The notes under the pieces are model-generated. The model did no database searches. It was given only the letters and a program-made list of their open reading frames with translations, and was not told the DNA's origin. DNA of 64,000 nt, taken from assembly GCF_026107515.2 (NCBI RefSeq), contig NZ_JAPCHW010000016.1:1-64000 (forward strand). Direction: 5' to 3'. Shown here piece after piece: positions 63,727-64,000 of this stretch. This stretch comes from Glutamicibacter sp. MNS18 (GTDB lineage: Bacteria > Actinomycetota > Actinomycetes > Actinomycetales > Micrococcaceae). How positions within the stretch are numbered: the stretch's first letter is position 1; each line of letters starts with the position of its first letter. The position numbers and the translations under genes are program-made.

Positions 63727-64000
63727 GCAACCCGATCCCGTGGGCGATCATCGCCGGCGCCGGCCTGGGCCTGGGGCTCTGGATGGTGATCTTTTGGATG
63801 CCCTACTTCCGCGGCCCCAGCCTGGCCCAACGCGTGGCCCCGCACCTGCGGGTGGGCATGCGCTCCTCGCGGATGCTGGAGGACTCCTGGCGCCAGGAAT
63901 CGTCGGCCAGCACCCTGGGCCAACTGGCCCGGCCGGTCCTGAACCAATTACGCCGGGTGGCGGCACTGCATAGCCCGGGCTCCGAGACCGTGCGACGCCG
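63723..64000 (+). CDS. tadC: Tad pilus inner-membrane protein TadC (5' part)
   Basis: Second platform protein of the pilus. Seen: the first 92 codons, starting MSNPIPWAIIAGAGLGLGLW with a membrane helix, then a cytoplasmic start (SLAQRVAPHLRVGM). The ATG overlaps the tadB stop (ATGA). The gene is cut by the right edge of the window, so the call rests on position after tadB and on the helix-plus-basic-loop pattern. Pilin and TadE/F-type genes are expected beyond the edge. Confidence 0.8.
   Translation, partial: MSNPIPWAIIAGAGLGLGLWMVIFWMPYFRGPSLAQRVAPHLRVGMRSSRMLEDSWRQESSASTLGQLARPVLNQLRRVAALHSPGSETVRR

Overview
The window is a piece of an actinobacterial chromosome, most likely from the Micrococcaceae (Arthrobacter/Glutamicibacter relatives). 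The evidence is high G+C coding sequence with many GTG/TTG starts, a WhiB protein, a GarA-type FHA protein, a class II DAHP synthase beside a PASTA kinase, and core gene order shared with Mycobacterium. From memory, 0.7-30.8 kb follows the M. tuberculosis order Rv1691-Rv1713, 40.9-43.5 kb follows garA-Rv1828-Rv1829-Rv1830, and 48.8-56.6 kb resembles the fadD15-plsC-aroG-pknL neighbourhood. The genus call is an inference; no alignment was run.

Layout. 1-0.5 kb: end of an rRNA operon (23S 3' end, 5S, terminator). 0.75-11.3 kb: a repeat-rich TPR protein, HAD phosphatase, tlyA, nadK, recN, pyrG, a Nudix hydrolase and xerD. 11.4-23.7 kb: an accessory block set between xerD and the parA-scpAB group. 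It holds a MutT-type Nudix protein, a methylcitrate-cycle operon (prpD-prpB-prpC) with its GntR regulator and divergent prpE, a GNAT protein, and a DcuS/DcuR-type two-component system divergent from a DctA dicarboxylate carrier. 23.8-30.9 kb: parA, scpA, scpB, rluB-type pseudouridine synthase, tyrA, cmk, der and tRNA-Pro(GGG).

31-40.7 kb is variable. It contains decayed fragments next to the tRNA (a serine-recombinase C-terminus and a frameshifted membrane-anchored gene), a fatty-acid desaturase overlapping a zinc-ribbon gene, an alpha/beta hydrolase, a TetR-ydbS-ydbT operon with a perfect 20-bp operator, a 3-hydroxybenzoate 4-monooxygenase, and a DUF488 gene. 40.9-48.2 kb: garA, ftsR-type MerR, bifunctional nuclease, a second MerR, a ParA ATPase and pyruvate carboxylase. 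48.3-57.8 kb: unknown protein, long-chain acyl-CoA ligase, small membrane protein, esterase, acyltransferase, class II DAHP synthase, PASTA kinase, whiB1-type gene and a small membrane protein. 57.8-64 kb: a 1186-residue FHA-like/FtsK ATPase of the EssC/EccC type, divergent from a Tad pilus operon (tadA, tadB, start of tadC) that runs off the window. Two DnaA-box-like sites lie between them.

Several parts fit together. Propionyl-CoA made by PrpE feeds the Prp enzymes, which yield pyruvate and succinate; DctA imports C4-dicarboxylates; and Pyc supplies oxaloacetate. GarA (a controller of 2-oxoglutarate flux in relatives) and a PASTA kinase of the type that could phosphorylate it are both present. 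The most distinctive signals are the polyampholyte repeat protein, the orphan EssC-like ATPase beside Tad genes with DnaA boxes, the recombinase remnant at tRNA-Pro, and a set of unusually clean inverted-repeat operators.
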